In this document: positions 36,223 through 45,637 of the stretch, one piece after another
How the letters are laid out: each line of letters starts with the position of its first letter
How positions within the stretch are numbered: the stretch's first letter is position 1
NCBI RefSeq assembly: GCF_002572525.1
Contig: NZ_PDBS01000001.1
Span: 3,968,001-4,032,000 of the forward strand
Source: Natrinema sp. CBA1119
Lineage (GTDB): Archaea > Halobacteriota > Halobacteria > Halobacteriales > Natrialbaceae
Length of the DNA: 64,000 bases
Reading direction: 5' to 3'
The notes under the pieces: model-generated
Seen by the model: only the letters and a program-made list of their open reading frames with translations
What the model was told of the DNA's origin: nothing
The model's database searches: none
Position numbers and translations under genes: made by a program

Positions 36223-37331
36223 GTCAGATCGGCGATCTTTCCCTCGAGTACCGATCGTTCTCGCTCCCCCTCGCCGAGCCGTTGAAGACGGCCGACGGGA
36301 CGATCGACTCGCGGGACGGATTTCTCGTCCGGTTGGTCGACGAGAGCAGCGATACCGATGCGAACGGAACCGGCGGTGGAGTCCCGCCCGAACCCGCCGT
36401 CGGCTACGGCGAAGCCACGCCGCTTCAGGGGTGGACCGAGTCCCTCGAGGACTGCGAACGGGCGCTCGAGCGCGCTTGGGACGCGCTTCGGACGGGCGGG
36501 CCGAGCGAGGCGCTCGAGACTGTCGACCGGCAGGTCGCGGCAAGACACGCGCTCTCGCTCGCGCTCGCGGACCTGCAGGCGACGCGCGAGTCGACGCCGC
36601 TGTACCGCTATCTCGGCCAAGGTCCGATGGTGGGTCGGGTTCCCGTCAACGCGACGATCGGCGACGGCTCCCCCGCGGAAACGGTGTCCGAAGCACGTCG
36701 GGCGGTCGATCGCGGCTTCGATTGCTGCAAGCTGAAGGTGGGGATCCGAAGCGTCGAGGACGATATCGAGCGCGTTCGTCGCGTTCGCGACGCCGTCGGC
36801 CCGAATGTCGAACTGCGGGCCGATGCCAACGAGGCGTGGACCTACGAGGAAGCCGAATCGGCGCTCGACGCATTCGCTGATCTGGGGGTTTCGATCCTCG
36901 AGCAGCCGCTGCCCGCCGGCGCGCTCGAGGGACACGCCGACCTTCGGGCGATGAGTCGCGGCGTCTCGATCGCACTCGACGAGGGACTGCTCGAGCACGG
37001 CGTCGACTCGATTTGTGAGGCCGACGCGGCGGACGTCGTCGTCCTGAAGCCGATGGCACTCGGCGGAATCGACGTCGCCCGGAAGGTCGCGGCCTGGCTG
37101 ACCGAACTCGATATCACGCCGCTGGTAACGACGACGATCGACGGGGTCGTCGCGCGGACGGGCGCGGTCCACCTCGCGGCGGCGATCCCCGACGTGCCGG
37201 CCTGCGGGCTCGCGACCGGCGAACTGCTCGCGGCGGATCTCGGACGGGATCCCGTGTTGCTCGAGAAGGGGTCGGCGGTCGTCCCGCAGGCGAAGGGACT
37301 CGGCGTCTCGGACGTCTGGAGTGAGCGATGA
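36219..37331 (+). CDS. menC: MenC: o-succinylbenzoate synthase
   Basis: Enolase-superfamily dehydratase making o-succinylbenzoate. 370 residues. Seen: the KxK pair in CCKLKVGIRS, metal ligands in ELRADANEAW, LEQPLP and ALDEGL, and the final catalytic Lys in VVVLKPMALGG. The start overlaps the corrected menA stop and its stop overlaps menE by four bases, so menA-menC-menE are translationally coupled. Confidence 0.93.
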   Translation: MSQIGDLSLEYRSFSLPLAEPLKTADGTIDSRDGFLVRLVDESSDTDANGTGGGVPPEPAVGYGEATPLQGWTESLEDCERALERAWDALRTGGPSEALETVDRQVAARHALSLALADLQATRESTPLYRYLGQGPMVGRVPVNATIGDGSPAETVSEARRAVDRGFDCCKLKVGIRSVEDDIERVRRVRDAVGPNVELRADANEAWTYEEAESALDAFADLGVSILEQPLPAGALEGHADLRAMSRGVSIALDEGLLEHGVDSICEADAADVVVLKPMALGGIDVARKVAAWLTELDITPLVTTTIDGVVARTGAVHLAAAIPDVPACGLATGELLAADLGRDPVLLEKGSAVVPQAKGLGVSDVWSER

Positions 37332-38935
37332 CTCCGGCCCCAGTCGACTGGCCGACGCGCGATCCGATCGCCCACCGCGCGGCCGCGACGCCACAGCGGA
37401 CGGCGCTGCTCGATATCGAGACCGACGCGGCGTGGAGTTTTCGCGAGTTCGATCGTCGCGTCGACCGCGCCGCGTCAGCCCTCGAGTCAACCGTCCTCGA
37501 GCGAAGCGACGCGGAGCGAGGCGACTCTCAGAGAATCGGCGTCCTCATGGACACCCGCCCCGAGTTCGCGACCCTCTTTTTCGCCGCGATGCGGACCGGA
37601 ACGACCGTCGTCCCGCTCAACGTTCGCGAGACGACCGGCGAACTCATTGGGAAAGCCGAGCGGACCGATATCACCGCCGTCGTCTGCGAGCGGGCCACCG
37701 AAGCCGCGGCGCTCGAGATCGCGGCCGAAACCGAGTCGGTCGACGTTCGCTCTGTCGACGAACCGACCGACGACCGGACGGGATCGCTGCTCTCGTCCGA
37801 GCTGAGCGACGCGGCTGAGACCGACCGCGAGCTCGACGGCCGATCGGTCGAGCCGGTCCCGCTCGAGCGCGACGACACACAACTACTCATGTTCACCTCC
37901 GGGACGTCCGGGGAGCCGAAGGGCGTCCAGCTCACGGTCGGCAATCTGGTCGCGAGCGCCACGGCCTCCGCGTTCCGACTCGGTGTGCTGCCGAGCGATC
38001 GGTGGCTGTGCTGCCTCCCGATGTACCACATGGGCGGGCTGGCACCGGTCCTCCGGTCGGCGCTGTACGGCACGCCAGTCGTGATCCAGCGAGAGTTCGG
38101 CGGGGAATCGACCGCGCGCGTGCTCGAGGAGTACGATATCACGGGCGTCTCGCTTGTCCCGACGATGTGCAAGCGCCTACTCGAGGCCGGCTGGGAACCG
38201 GCCGACGCCCTGCGATTCGTCCTGCTCGGCGGCGCACCGGCCTCGAGCGAGTTGCTCGAGCGCTGCCGGACGGCTGACGTTCCGGTGCATCCGACCTACG
38301 GGATGACCGAAACGGCCTCCCAGATCGCGACGGCGACGCCCGCCGAAATCGACGCGCACGACGGAACCGTTGGACAGCCGCTGTTGTTCACCGATGTCTC
38401 CGTCGTCGACGAGACCGGCACAACGGTCGGGCCCGACGAAGAGGGAGAACTCGTCGTGTCGGGACCGACGGTGACGCCGGGCTATCTCGACGAGGCGAAC
38501 ACCGCGTCCGCGTTCGGCGAGCGCGGATTACACACTGGCGATGTCGGCTATCGCGACGCGGACGGCCGACTGTGGATCCTCAATCGCCGTAGCGACCGGA
38601 TCGTCACCGGCGGCGAGAACGTCGATCCCGGGGCGGTCGTCGCGGTGCTTCGATCGCATCCCCGCGTCGCCGACGCCGCAGTCGTCGGGCTCACCGACGA
38701 AGAGTGGGGCGAACGGGTCGCGGCGCTCGTCGTTCCCAACCCCGAGATCGATTCGGACGGGCGGCTCGAGCGGTCGCTGCTCGCTCACTGTGACGATCGC
38801 CTCGCCGGGTTCAAGCGACCGAAGACGATCGGGTTCGCCGACGAACTTCCCCGGACAGCGTCGGGAACCGTCGACCGCGACGCGGTTCGGGATCGGCTGC
38901 TCGAGGACGGCAACGACCCGGCCGAGTCGTCGTGA
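37328..38935 (+). CDS. menE: MenE: o-succinylbenzoate-CoA ligase
   Basis: Acyl-adenylate-forming ligase making o-succinylbenzoyl-CoA for MenB. 535 residues. Seen: ATP loop LLMFTSGTSGEPKGVQLT, CCLPMYHMGGL, adenine-binding HPTYGMTETASQIA, HTGDVGYRDADGRLWILNRRSDRI, and the C-terminal Lys region FKRPKTIGFADELPRTASGTVDR. Last gene of the men operon. Confidence 0.93.
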   Translation: MTPAPVDWPTRDPIAHRAAATPQRTALLDIETDAAWSFREFDRRVDRAASALESTVLERSDAERGDSQRIGVLMDTRPEFATLFFAAMRTGTTVVPLNVRETTGELIGKAERTDITAVVCERATEAAALEIAAETESVDVRSVDEPTDDRTGSLLSSELSDAAETDRELDGRSVEPVPLERDDTQLLMFTSGTSGEPKGVQLTVGNLVASATASAFRLGVLPSDRWLCCLPMYHMGGLAPVLRSALYGTPVVIQREFGGESTARVLEEYDITGVSLVPTMCKRLLEAGWEPADALRFVLLGGAPASSELLERCRTADVPVHPTYGMTETASQIATATPAEIDAHDGTVGQPLLFTDVSVVDETGTTVGPDEEGELVVSGPTVTPGYLDEANTASAFGERGLHTGDVGYRDADGRLWILNRRSDRIVTGGENVDPGAVVAVLRSHPRVADAAVVGLTDEEWGERVAALVVPNPEIDSDGRLERSLLAHCDDRLAGFKRPKTIGFADELPRTASGTVDRDAVRDRLLEDGNDPAESS

Positions 38936-39117
38936 TTCGGCGGTGGCCGTCGTCGGGCGATGCCCGACCGCTCGAGTGACGAAGTCGCGCTTCGTTTCCG
39001 TCGAGGAGACCGGTATCGAGACGGCACGATCGAGTGTGGTAACGGTTCTGGAGACGATCTCGAGACAAAGGGTATATCAGTATTTAGCCGCGGGATTCGG
39101 GACACATCTGATGGTAG

Positions 39118-39214
39118 CTCACAAAATTGTGAGTAGCGACATCACGCGGCCGAAGATCACGCGGTCGAACAACTGTGGTGTTGACAGCACTCTCAGTGTT
39201 GACGGCGCTCTCAG
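39118..39214 (+). promoter_or_regulatory. Palindrome and tandem repeats before the BCCT transporter gene
   Basis: CTCACAA-AA-TTGTGAG at 39118-39133 is a perfect palindrome. It is followed by ATCACGCGGCCGA (39141-39153) repeated as ATCACGCGGTCGA (39156-39168), then TGTTGACAGCACTCTCAG (39179-39196) repeated as TGTTGACGGCGCTCTCAG (39197-39214), ending 12 bases before the ATG. A TATA-like GTATTTAG lies upstream at about 39080. These look like operator sites. Confidence 0.5.
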
Positions 39215-39226
39215 GGGGGTCGACCG

Positions 39227-40816
39227 ATGAACACGGGGAAACTTCTCGGCCTCGAGGACGCGTCGCGGGCGGAGCGGGCCCTCTTTTTCGTGACGATGGG
39301 CGTGATGCTCTCGCTCGGCGGGTTCGGCTTTCTCCGGCCGTCGCTGCTGAGCAGCGTTCTCACCGGTGCGAAGGGATGGATACTCACCTACTTCGGCTGG
39401 TGGTTCATCCTCCTCGGGTTCGTTCTACTCATTGCTGTCTTCGCCTTCACAGTCTCGCGATACGGTCGGCTCCGTATCGGCGGCCCCGACGCCGAACCGG
39501 AGTTCGGCCTCTTTTCGTGGCTATCGATGGTGTTCACCGTCGGGTTCGGTGCCTCGGTTCTCATCTGGGGCGTCGCGGAACCGGTGTCGATCGTCCAGCA
39601 TCCGCCGCCGGATCCCGCCCCCGTCCAGGGCGCGTCGGTCGAGTCGATGGCGCTGGCCTTCATGTTCATTCACGAGGTGTTCCCGGGGCTGGCGATGTGG
39701 TATCTCCCCGTCGCGATCGCCTTCGGGATCGTGGTCTACACGGACGGCGTCGGCGAGTACAAGATCAGTTCGATGCTCACCGGTGTCGTCGACAAAGATC
39801 GCATCCCCGGGCTCTACTGGCTGGTCGATCTGGCGGCGCTCATCGCCACGATCGGCGGCATCTCGACGACGCTCGGCTTCAGCGCACAGACGATGTCGGC
39901 GATCCTCAGCCGCGTGTTCGGACTCGACGCGACGGTCCTGACCTACGCGGTGTTCGCGCTGATCGGCGCCGTCTTCCTCGCTGACGTCTGGCTCGGCCTC
40001 CGAAAAGGGATCCGCAACGCGGCTCGAGCGACGGTGGTGCTCATCGGCGTCGCGATGGCCGTGCTCGTGGTGGTCGGACCGACGCTCTACATGCTCGAAC
40101 TGAGCCTGGACGCGACGGGCGTCTGGCTCAGCGATATGTTCCGGCTGACGCTGTACACCGCGCCGGGAGCCGAGGGCAACTGGGCGGCCAACTGGACCGG
40201 CTTCTGGTGGGCCTGGTGGGCCGCCTGGAGCATCTTCGTCGGCAGTTTCGTCGCCCGCGTCTCGAAGGGGCGGACCATCCGGGAGATGTTCGCCGTGCTC
40301 GTCGTCGTCCCGACGGTCTTCACGTGGATCCAGCACGGCCTCATCGGTGGCTGGGTGCTCGCGCCGGGCTATCAGGAACCGGTCGCCGAAGCGATGGCCT
40401 CGGCGGGCAATCCCGCAGCCATCGCGAGAGCGCTCGAGATCACGCCGTTCGGCACGGTGCTCGCGGTGCTGTTCGTCCTCATCATCGCCGGCTACATCAT
40501 CACGTCGCTCGACTCGGCGGTGTTCATGATCTCGGCCATTACGCTGGGCGACGAGAACCCCAACCCGCGAAACCGCGCGTGGTGGGGCGCGCTGCTCGCG
40601 CTCTTCGGGATGATGTCACTCCGACTCGAGGAGTTCAGCGCCATCGAGTCGCTCTCGGTGACCATGGCGCTCCCGTTCTCGCTGTTCCTGTTGCTCATCC
40701 TGTATGGCAGTTACGTCGTGGCCCGGGACTACGTCCGGGACGACGAGCGGGAACGATTGGGTCCCCAGACGGTCCGCCGGCAGCGGACTACCCGCAGCGT
40801 GACTGACGACGATTGA
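39227..40816 (+). CDS. BCCT family betaine/choline/carnitine transporter
   Basis: Sodium- or proton-coupled transporter of 529 residues with about 12 membrane helices. Seen: GASVLIWGVAEPVSIVQHPP, and the Trp-rich substrate-binding region WTGFWWAWWAAWSIFVGSFVARVSKGRT typical of the family. It would import compatible solutes. The upstream region is rich in repeats that may bind a regulator. Confidence 0.92.
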   Translation: MNTGKLLGLEDASRAERALFFVTMGVMLSLGGFGFLRPSLLSSVLTGAKGWILTYFGWWFILLGFVLLIAVFAFTVSRYGRLRIGGPDAEPEFGLFSWLSMVFTVGFGASVLIWGVAEPVSIVQHPPPDPAPVQGASVESMALAFMFIHEVFPGLAMWYLPVAIAFGIVVYTDGVGEYKISSMLTGVVDKDRIPGLYWLVDLAALIATIGGISTTLGFSAQTMSAILSRVFGLDATVLTYAVFALIGAVFLADVWLGLRKGIRNAARATVVLIGVAMAVLVVVGPTLYMLELSLDATGVWLSDMFRLTLYTAPGAEGNWAANWTGFWWAWWAAWSIFVGSFVARVSKGRTIREMFAVLVVVPTVFTWIQHGLIGGWVLAPGYQEPVAEAMASAGNPAAIARALEITPFGTVLAVLFVLIIAGYIITSLDSAVFMISAITLGDENPNPRNRAWWGALLALFGMMSLRLEEFSAIESLSVTMALPFSLFLLLILYGSYVVARDYVRDDERERLGPQTVRRQRTTRSVTDDD

Positions 40817-40869
40817 GCGAGCGCCCCGTCGGAGCCGAAGTTAAGACGGTGGCGTCCTTACGCCGACCC

Positions 40870-41688
40870 GTGTGTACGCTCACGCTCGCCTGGCAGGTCT
40901 TCGACGACGCGCCGGTCGCTGTCGCCGCGAACCGTGACGAGGCGCTCGAGCGCGAGGCGCTGCCGCCCGCCGTCTACAGTGAGGAGCCGCTGATCGTCGC
41001 GCCGAGCGACGCCGAGGCCGGTGGCACCTGGATCGGCTACAACGAGTACGGCGTCTTCGTCGGTATCACGAACAAGTGGACCGACGCCGATCTCGCCGGC
41101 GAGCGCTCTCGGGGATTGCTCGTCGCCGACGTACTCGAGGCACGCTCCGCCGCGGATGCGAAATCGATCGTCGAAGCGGCGACCGACGCCGACGAGTACG
41201 ACGGCTTCTACCTCGTCGTGGCCGACGCGGCGGACGCGTTCTGTTACGAGTGGGACGGCGCGCTCTCCCTGACCGAGTTCGAGCCGGGGATTCACGTCGT
41301 CGTCAACGTCGCCATCGACGACGCGGTCGACGTCCCGTCGATCCGTCCGTCTGCAGGTCGAGCGCAAGCAGCGAACGCGAAATCAGTGCGAGAGGCGCTC
41401 GCGGCCGAGTCCGGAGAGACCGCTGCGGCGTGGCTCGAGCGGGCGGGTGACGTGCTCGGCGACCACGAGTTCGGCGTCTGCATCCACCGAAATGGGTTCG
41501 GGACGCGATCGTCGTCGCTGATCGCGCTCGGTCCGGAGACGGCGCGATACGCCTTCGCACCGGGGCCGCCGTGTCGAACGAGCTACAACGACGTATCCGT
41601 CAGAACCAGCGACGATGCGACCGATCCCGAACACGGGGGCCACGAGACCGACGAGGACTCTGCACTCGAAGGGGAAGGGCACATTTAA
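40870..41688 (+). CDS. NRDE family protein (TANGO2-like)
   Basis: 272-residue protein starting MCTLTLAW, as family members do with Cys2; hence GTG 40870 is chosen over the longer frame from 40813. The NRDE motif is in VAANRDEALERE. Also seen: GGTWIGYNEYGVFVGITN and a C-terminal RSSSLIALG. NRDE/TANGO2 proteins are Ntn-hydrolase-like and of debated function (heme handling in eukaryotes). Solitary here. Confidence 0.85.
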   Translation: MCTLTLAWQVFDDAPVAVAANRDEALEREALPPAVYSEEPLIVAPSDAEAGGTWIGYNEYGVFVGITNKWTDADLAGERSRGLLVADVLEARSAADAKSIVEAATDADEYDGFYLVVADAADAFCYEWDGALSLTEFEPGIHVVVNVAIDDAVDVPSIRPSAGRAQAANAKSVREALAAESGETAAAWLERAGDVLGDHEFGVCIHRNGFGTRSSSLIALGPETARYAFAPGPPCRTSYNDVSVRTSDDATDPEHGGHETDEDSALEGEGHI

Positions 41689-41760
41689 GCGGCTCGCTCC
41701 ATCTCGTATGGATATGGACGCACTCCTGCCTGTAGCGACGCACACGGCGAGGTGGTCACC

Positions 41761-42111
41761 GTGAGCGTTACCGCGGCCGAAGCCGAACTCACCGAGGACG
41801 AGCGGGCCGGGCTCGAGCTCGTCCGCGAGTCCGGCGGCATCCACCAGAGCGACTTCTGGAAGGAATTGGACGTCTCCTCGCGCAAAGGCAGCCGAATCGT
41901 CGAGTCGCTCGTCGAGAAGGAACTCGTCGATCGCGAGGAGACCGTGTACGACGGCCACAACACCTACTACGTCTCACCGACCGCTCGAGACCTCGATTTC
42001 ACGCTCCTGATGGCCGGCGACATGCTCTCGCCGTTTATCGGCGAGGAAGAGGTCGACCCCAACAGCGACGCCTTCTCGCAGTGGATCATGAACCTCGCGT
42101 ACGAGGAGTGA
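41761..42111 (+). CDS. Winged helix-turn-helix transcriptional regulator
   Basis: Protein of 116 residues. The winged helix covers residues 10-75: EDERAGLELVRESGGIHQSDFWKELDVSSRKGSRIVESLVEKELVDREE, a MarR/TrmB-like arrangement, followed by YYVSPTARDLDF and a C-terminal helical part. GTG 41761 follows ACC and gives the MSVTAAEAEL start; a GTG at 41752 is in frame. The target is unknown. Confidence 0.8.
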   Translation: MSVTAAEAELTEDERAGLELVRESGGIHQSDFWKELDVSSRKGSRIVESLVEKELVDREETVYDGHNTYYVSPTARDLDFTLLMAGDMLSPFIGEEEVDPNSDAFSQWIMNLAYEE

Positions 42112-42132
42112 TCGGTTCGTCGCAGTAGTCGG

Positions 42133-42933
42133 TCACGTTTCAGCCGATCCGATCGAGTTCCGCGCGCCCCGTACCTGAGCGACGTGGGTAAACGTGACCA
42201 GCCCCAATCCCCCGACGACGTTTCCTGCAGTCGCGATGACGACCGTCTCGGCCAGCGACCAGTACCCGATACCGGCACTGAAGAGGAACCCGAAAAACAC
42301 GTGGATCGCGGTGACGATCACGTGGTCGAACGGGCCGAGAGCCAGCAGGAACCCGACGATGTACGCAATCGTGATGCGGCTCCGGACGCTGTTGACGGCC
42401 TCGAGGAGGTACGAGAGGAGGCTCACAAGCGCGCCGCCGACGATGGCGCTGGCGAACATCCCCCGCATCGGTCGGTGGACGATCCCTTCGGCGGTCCGGG
42501 ACAGCGCGTGTGCCGACCCCGACGGGAGGACGCCGTCGACGGCGAAGGCGAACGCGAAGAGGAACCCGCCGATGAGATTGACGACGAGGGTGACGGCCCA
42601 CAGTCGAAAGAGCGACCCGAGCAGCCAGGAGCCGTCCTCATCGACCGCCTTCGCGGCCGGGTCGAAGAAGTTCTCGTTGAACAGTTCCGTTCGGCCGACG
42701 ACCAGGAAGACGACGCCGACGCCGAAGGCGAGCGCACCCGCGATGTGCGCGACGTCGCCGAACCGCGGTTCGACCAGTCCGTCGACGACCCCCAGCGCTG
42801 CGATGCCGAAGACGATCGTGAATCCCGCGATGAAGCTGGTCGCCGTCAGCTCGAGCAGCGATTGATCGATCCGCCGTTCGCCTTCCTCGACTGCCCGGTC
42901 GAATATCTCGTTGGGGTCCGGAGCGATGGGCAC
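42133..42933 (-). CDS. Formate/nitrite transporter (FNT) family protein
   Basis: Membrane protein of 266 residues with six helices. Seen: FIAGFTIVFGIAALGVVDG, VVGRTELFNENFFDPAAKAV and VIVTAIHVFFGFLFSAGIGYW. These resemble the YfdC-type branch of FNT pentameric anion channels. The substrate could be formate, nitrite or another small anion; the NirK genes 11 kb away do not decide this. Confidence 0.85.
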   Translation of the reverse strand: MPIAPDPNEIFDRAVEEGERRIDQSLLELTATSFIAGFTIVFGIAALGVVDGLVEPRFGDVAHIAGALAFGVGVVFLVVGRTELFNENFFDPAAKAVDEDGSWLLGSLFRLWAVTLVVNLIGGFLFAFAFAVDGVLPSGSAHALSRTAEGIVHRPMRGMFASAIVGGALVSLLSYLLEAVNSVRSRITIAYIVGFLLALGPFDHVIVTAIHVFFGFLFSAGIGYWSLAETVVIATAGNVVGGLGLVTFTHVAQVRGARNSIGSAET

Positions 42934-43052
42934 GCACTAGTTACTGTATTCTGACGAAAAAGTGACCGACATGAATACGCCACAGCAGTCCGACGCGGGC
43001 AGGGGCTGTGACGGGGCGGAAACCAGTCCGATTTAGGAGGGAGAGATTCCGA

Positions 43053-43466
43053 TTACTCGTAGGGGTCGAACCGTTCGATCAGGACGAAGGGGTCGCGTTC
43101 GCGGTTGTAGTACGGGACGTCGCCGTCGATGGCTTCGATGAGTCGGCGGTGGACTTCGCGTGCGGCGCGACCCTCGTCGGGCGCTAAGTGGTGCTGTCCG
43201 CGCATGTCCGTCCAGAATCCACCGTCGAGCCAGAGCAGCGTTTCGTCGTTCGACTGATAGACGACCTCTCCTTCCTCCGTGAGTCCGTCGATCGCGAGCT
43301 GGCGGCCGGAGAGCTGTGCGCGTGCGAGAACGGCGATGAGCTGACGACGAGAGACGGGTGCGTGCAAGGCGACGTTGTCGATCGTGTCGGCGAAATACTC
43401 CTCGACGAGGTCGCACGCTCTCGAGAACTCGTCGAATTCGACTTCCTGGTTCTGTGAGAGTTTCAT
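43053..43466 (-). CDS. Conserved haloarchaeal hypothetical protein
   Basis: Protein of 137 residues. ATG 43466 (MKLSQNQEVEF) is chosen because the upstream frame is Arg-rich and not coding in character. The N-terminal half is helical (ACDLVEEYFADTIDNVALHA); the rest reads EGEVVYQSNDETLLWLDGGFWTDMRG...APDEGRAAREVHRRLIEA and ends RDPFVLIERFDPYE. No family recognised. Confidence 0.7.
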   Translation of the reverse strand: MKLSQNQEVEFDEFSRACDLVEEYFADTIDNVALHAPVSRRQLIAVLARAQLSGRQLAIDGLTEEGEVVYQSNDETLLWLDGGFWTDMRGQHHLAPDEGRAAREVHRRLIEAIDGDVPYYNRERDPFVLIERFDPYE

Positions 43467-43594
43467 GAGAGTCTCCTGCAGTGATTCGTTCGGTATGGTC
43501 CTAGTTGACAGAACTGTATAAAAATGTATCTGTCGACGAAGATAGAGACGCGGCCGAATCGGGCGAGAAGTGGGGAGCGGACGTCGCGGCCCGT

Positions 43595-44878
43595 TCAGGC
43601 GAGCGCGCTCGCGGCGCGAATCAACCGCTCCTCGCCGAACGCGGGACCGATGAGCTGGAGCCCGACGGGGAGGCCGTCGGTCTCGCCCGCCGGAACCGAT
43701 ATCGCGGGCAGGTCGGCGAGGTTCACGGGAACGGTGTTCGCGTCGGCGAGATACAGCTGGAGGGGATCGTCCAGACTCTCGCCGAGTTCGAACGGCGGGA
43801 CCGGCATCGTGGGACTCGCGAGCACGTCGGCCTCCGAGAGGGCCTCGTCGAAGTCCTGTTTGACCCACGCACGAGCGTCCTGGGCTTTCTTGTAGTACTT
43901 GTCGTGGTAGCCCGCCGAAAGCGCGTAGGTCCCCAGCAAGATCCGGCGCTTGACCTCGTCGCCGAACCCTTCCTCGCGGGCCTTGGCGAACGCCTCATTC
44001 CAGTTACCCTCGTAGCCGCCCGAACGGCCGTAGCGGACGCCGTCGAAGCGCGCGAGGTTCGACGATGCCTCGGACATCGCGATGACGTAGTAGGCTTCGA
44101 CGGCGTGTTCGACCGAGGGAAGACTGACCTCGTGGTACTCCGCGCCGCGCTCCTCGAGGTCGTCCACTGCCGCCCAGAACGTCTCGACGACGCCCTCGTC
44201 GGCTCCCTCGAGCAGCTCCGTCGGAACGCCGATCCGGAGGCCGTCGACGTCGCCGGTGGCGGCGTCGGCGTAGCTCGCGCCGTCTTCGAGCGGCGTCTCG
44301 CGAGTTGTCGCATCGCGTTCGTCGCTCCCAGCGATCACGTCGAGCAACCCCGCGGCGTCCTCGACGGTCTCACCGAAGGGACCGATCTGCTCTAAGCTGT
44401 TGCCGTAGGCGACGAGGCCGTATCGGGAAACCAGCCCGTACGTGGGCTTGATACCGACGACGCCGCAGAAGGCGGCCGGGCAGCGGACCGAGCCGCCGGT
44501 ATCGGAGCCGAGCGCGAGGTCGGCCTCGCCGGCGGCGACTGCCGCCGCCGAACCGCCAGAGGAGCCGCCGGGAACGTGGCCCGGCGCGGCGGGATTGTCC
44601 GTCGCACCGAAGTGAGAGGTCTCGGTGGTCGTCCCCATCCCGAACTCGTCCATGTTGGCCTTGCCGACGATGGTCGCACCGGCGTCTTTCAGCCGAGAGA
44701 CGACCGTCGCGTCGTAGGGCGGAACGTAGTCCTCGAGCATCCGCGAGCCGCAGGTCGTTCGGAGGCCCTCGGTGGAGATATTGTCCTTGACCGCAACGGT
44801 CGTTCCCGCGAGCGGGCCGTCGTCGTCGTCGCCCTCGATCCGCGCTCCTGTGATGAAAATATTCTCCGACATGCTCAC
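43595..44878 (-). CDS. gatA: GatA: aspartyl/glutamyl-tRNA amidotransferase subunit A
   Basis: Amidase-family subunit that releases ammonia from glutamine for transamidation of misacylated tRNA. 427 residues. Ser-cisSer-Lys triad: TTVAVKDNIS (Lys), GGSSGGSAAAVAAG, and the nucleophile region GSDTGGSVRCPAAFCG. Start GTG 44878 overlaps the gatC stop (GTGA); ATG 44872 is an alternative. gatB is not in the window. Confidence 0.93.
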   Translation of the reverse strand: MSMSENIFITGARIEGDDDDGPLAGTTVAVKDNISTEGLRTTCGSRMLEDYVPPYDATVVSRLKDAGATIVGKANMDEFGMGTTTETSHFGATDNPAAPGHVPGGSSGGSAAAVAAGEADLALGSDTGGSVRCPAAFCGVVGIKPTYGLVSRYGLVAYGNSLEQIGPFGETVEDAAGLLDVIAGSDERDATTRETPLEDGASYADAATGDVDGLRIGVPTELLEGADEGVVETFWAAVDDLEERGAEYHEVSLPSVEHAVEAYYVIAMSEASSNLARFDGVRYGRSGGYEGNWNEAFAKAREEGFGDEVKRRILLGTYALSAGYHDKYYKKAQDARAWVKQDFDEALSEADVLASPTMPVPPFELGESLDDPLQLYLADANTVPVNLADLPAISVPAGETDGLPVGLQLIGPAFGEERLIRAASALA

Positions 44879-45153
44879 GAGACGTTGGGGCCCTTGAAAT
44901 AGCCGTCCTCGGTTTCCGGCGCGTTCCGGAGCGCCTCCTCGCTGTCGAGCGAGGGGCGTTCCTCGTCCGGTCGCATCACGTTCGCGAGGTCGGCGTCGCG
45001 ATCGACTTCCGGCACCTCGTCTAGCGTCTCGAAGTACTCGAGGATGTCCGCGAACTGCCCGGCGAACCGGTCGACCTCGTCGTCGTCGAGGTCGACGCGA
45101 GCCAGCTCCGCGACGTGGCGGACTTCCTCGGGACTGACGGCGTCGTCGCTCAT
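44875..45153 (-). CDS. gatC: GatC: aspartyl/glutamyl-tRNA amidotransferase subunit C
   Basis: Small subunit of 92 residues stabilising GatAB. Seen: SPEEVRHVAELARVDLDDDEVDRFAGQF and the C-terminal LRNAPETEDGYFKGPNV, both family hallmarks. ATG 45153 is chosen; a longer frame to 45249 lacks the pattern. Overlaps gatA. Confidence 0.93.
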   Translation of the reverse strand: MSDDAVSPEEVRHVAELARVDLDDDEVDRFAGQFADILEYFETLDEVPEVDRDADLANVMRPDEERPSLDSEEALRNAPETEDGYFKGPNVS

Positions 45154-45425
45154 ACGTGTTCGCACCGGCCTCCGGAGAGTAAGGGTTTCGATACCGCCCG
45201 CTTCTCGAACGCCACCCTGCTCGTGCGAAAAGAGAGCGCCTTCAGTCACGAGGGCCGAACGTGAATTGTCCGTTCCAGTTCAGTCGACGACTGGCCCCGA
45301 AGTGCTCGATCCCGGTCACGATGGCGGCCTTAAGATACTATTACCGCTGTCTAATCAGGTACTAATACTACAACTGTGGGAGATAATCAGTTCATACTCA
45401 AGGTCGCTGTCCGGGGACTGAAAGT

Positions 45426-45551
45426 ATGGACTGTGATAACTGCGAGGCCGACGAGGTTGCGTACACGCTAACGACCTACGTCGAATCCGGCGTCGAGGAG
45501 AGTGTCGACCTCCACTTCTGCTCGACGGATTGTCTGCGCGTCTGGACGTGA
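45426..45551 (+). CDS. Very small zinc-binding protein (DUF7576-like)
   Basis: A 41-residue protein reading MDCDNCEADEVAYTLTTYVE and ending LHFCSTDCLRVWT. The CxxC and CSxxC pairs suggest a single zinc site, as in MYM/TRASH-like knuckles. The frame is clean and an AT-rich promoter (CTTAAGATACTATTA) precedes it. Function unknown. Confidence 0.65.
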   Translation: MDCDNCEADEVAYTLTTYVESGVEESVDLHFCSTDCLRVWT

Positions 45552-45637
45552 GCGCCGAACCGGCTCGAAGCGCTCGAGGCGCGAGCCCGGCCGGGAAAAA
45601 CGTCCTCTAAGGACGGTCTGCGGCTAGGTGATGCCAA

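Noticed and set aside
36223-36880. Continuation of the menA frame giving a 533-residue protein
   Set aside because: The extra 220 residues are Arg-rich, match nothing and overlap menC, which is clearly coding in its own frame. A one-base error at the G run explains it.
42184-42954. Long plus-strand open frame opposite the FNT transporter
   Set aside because: Highly charged shadow of a membrane protein gene; the minus-strand frame has clear helices and FNT motifs.
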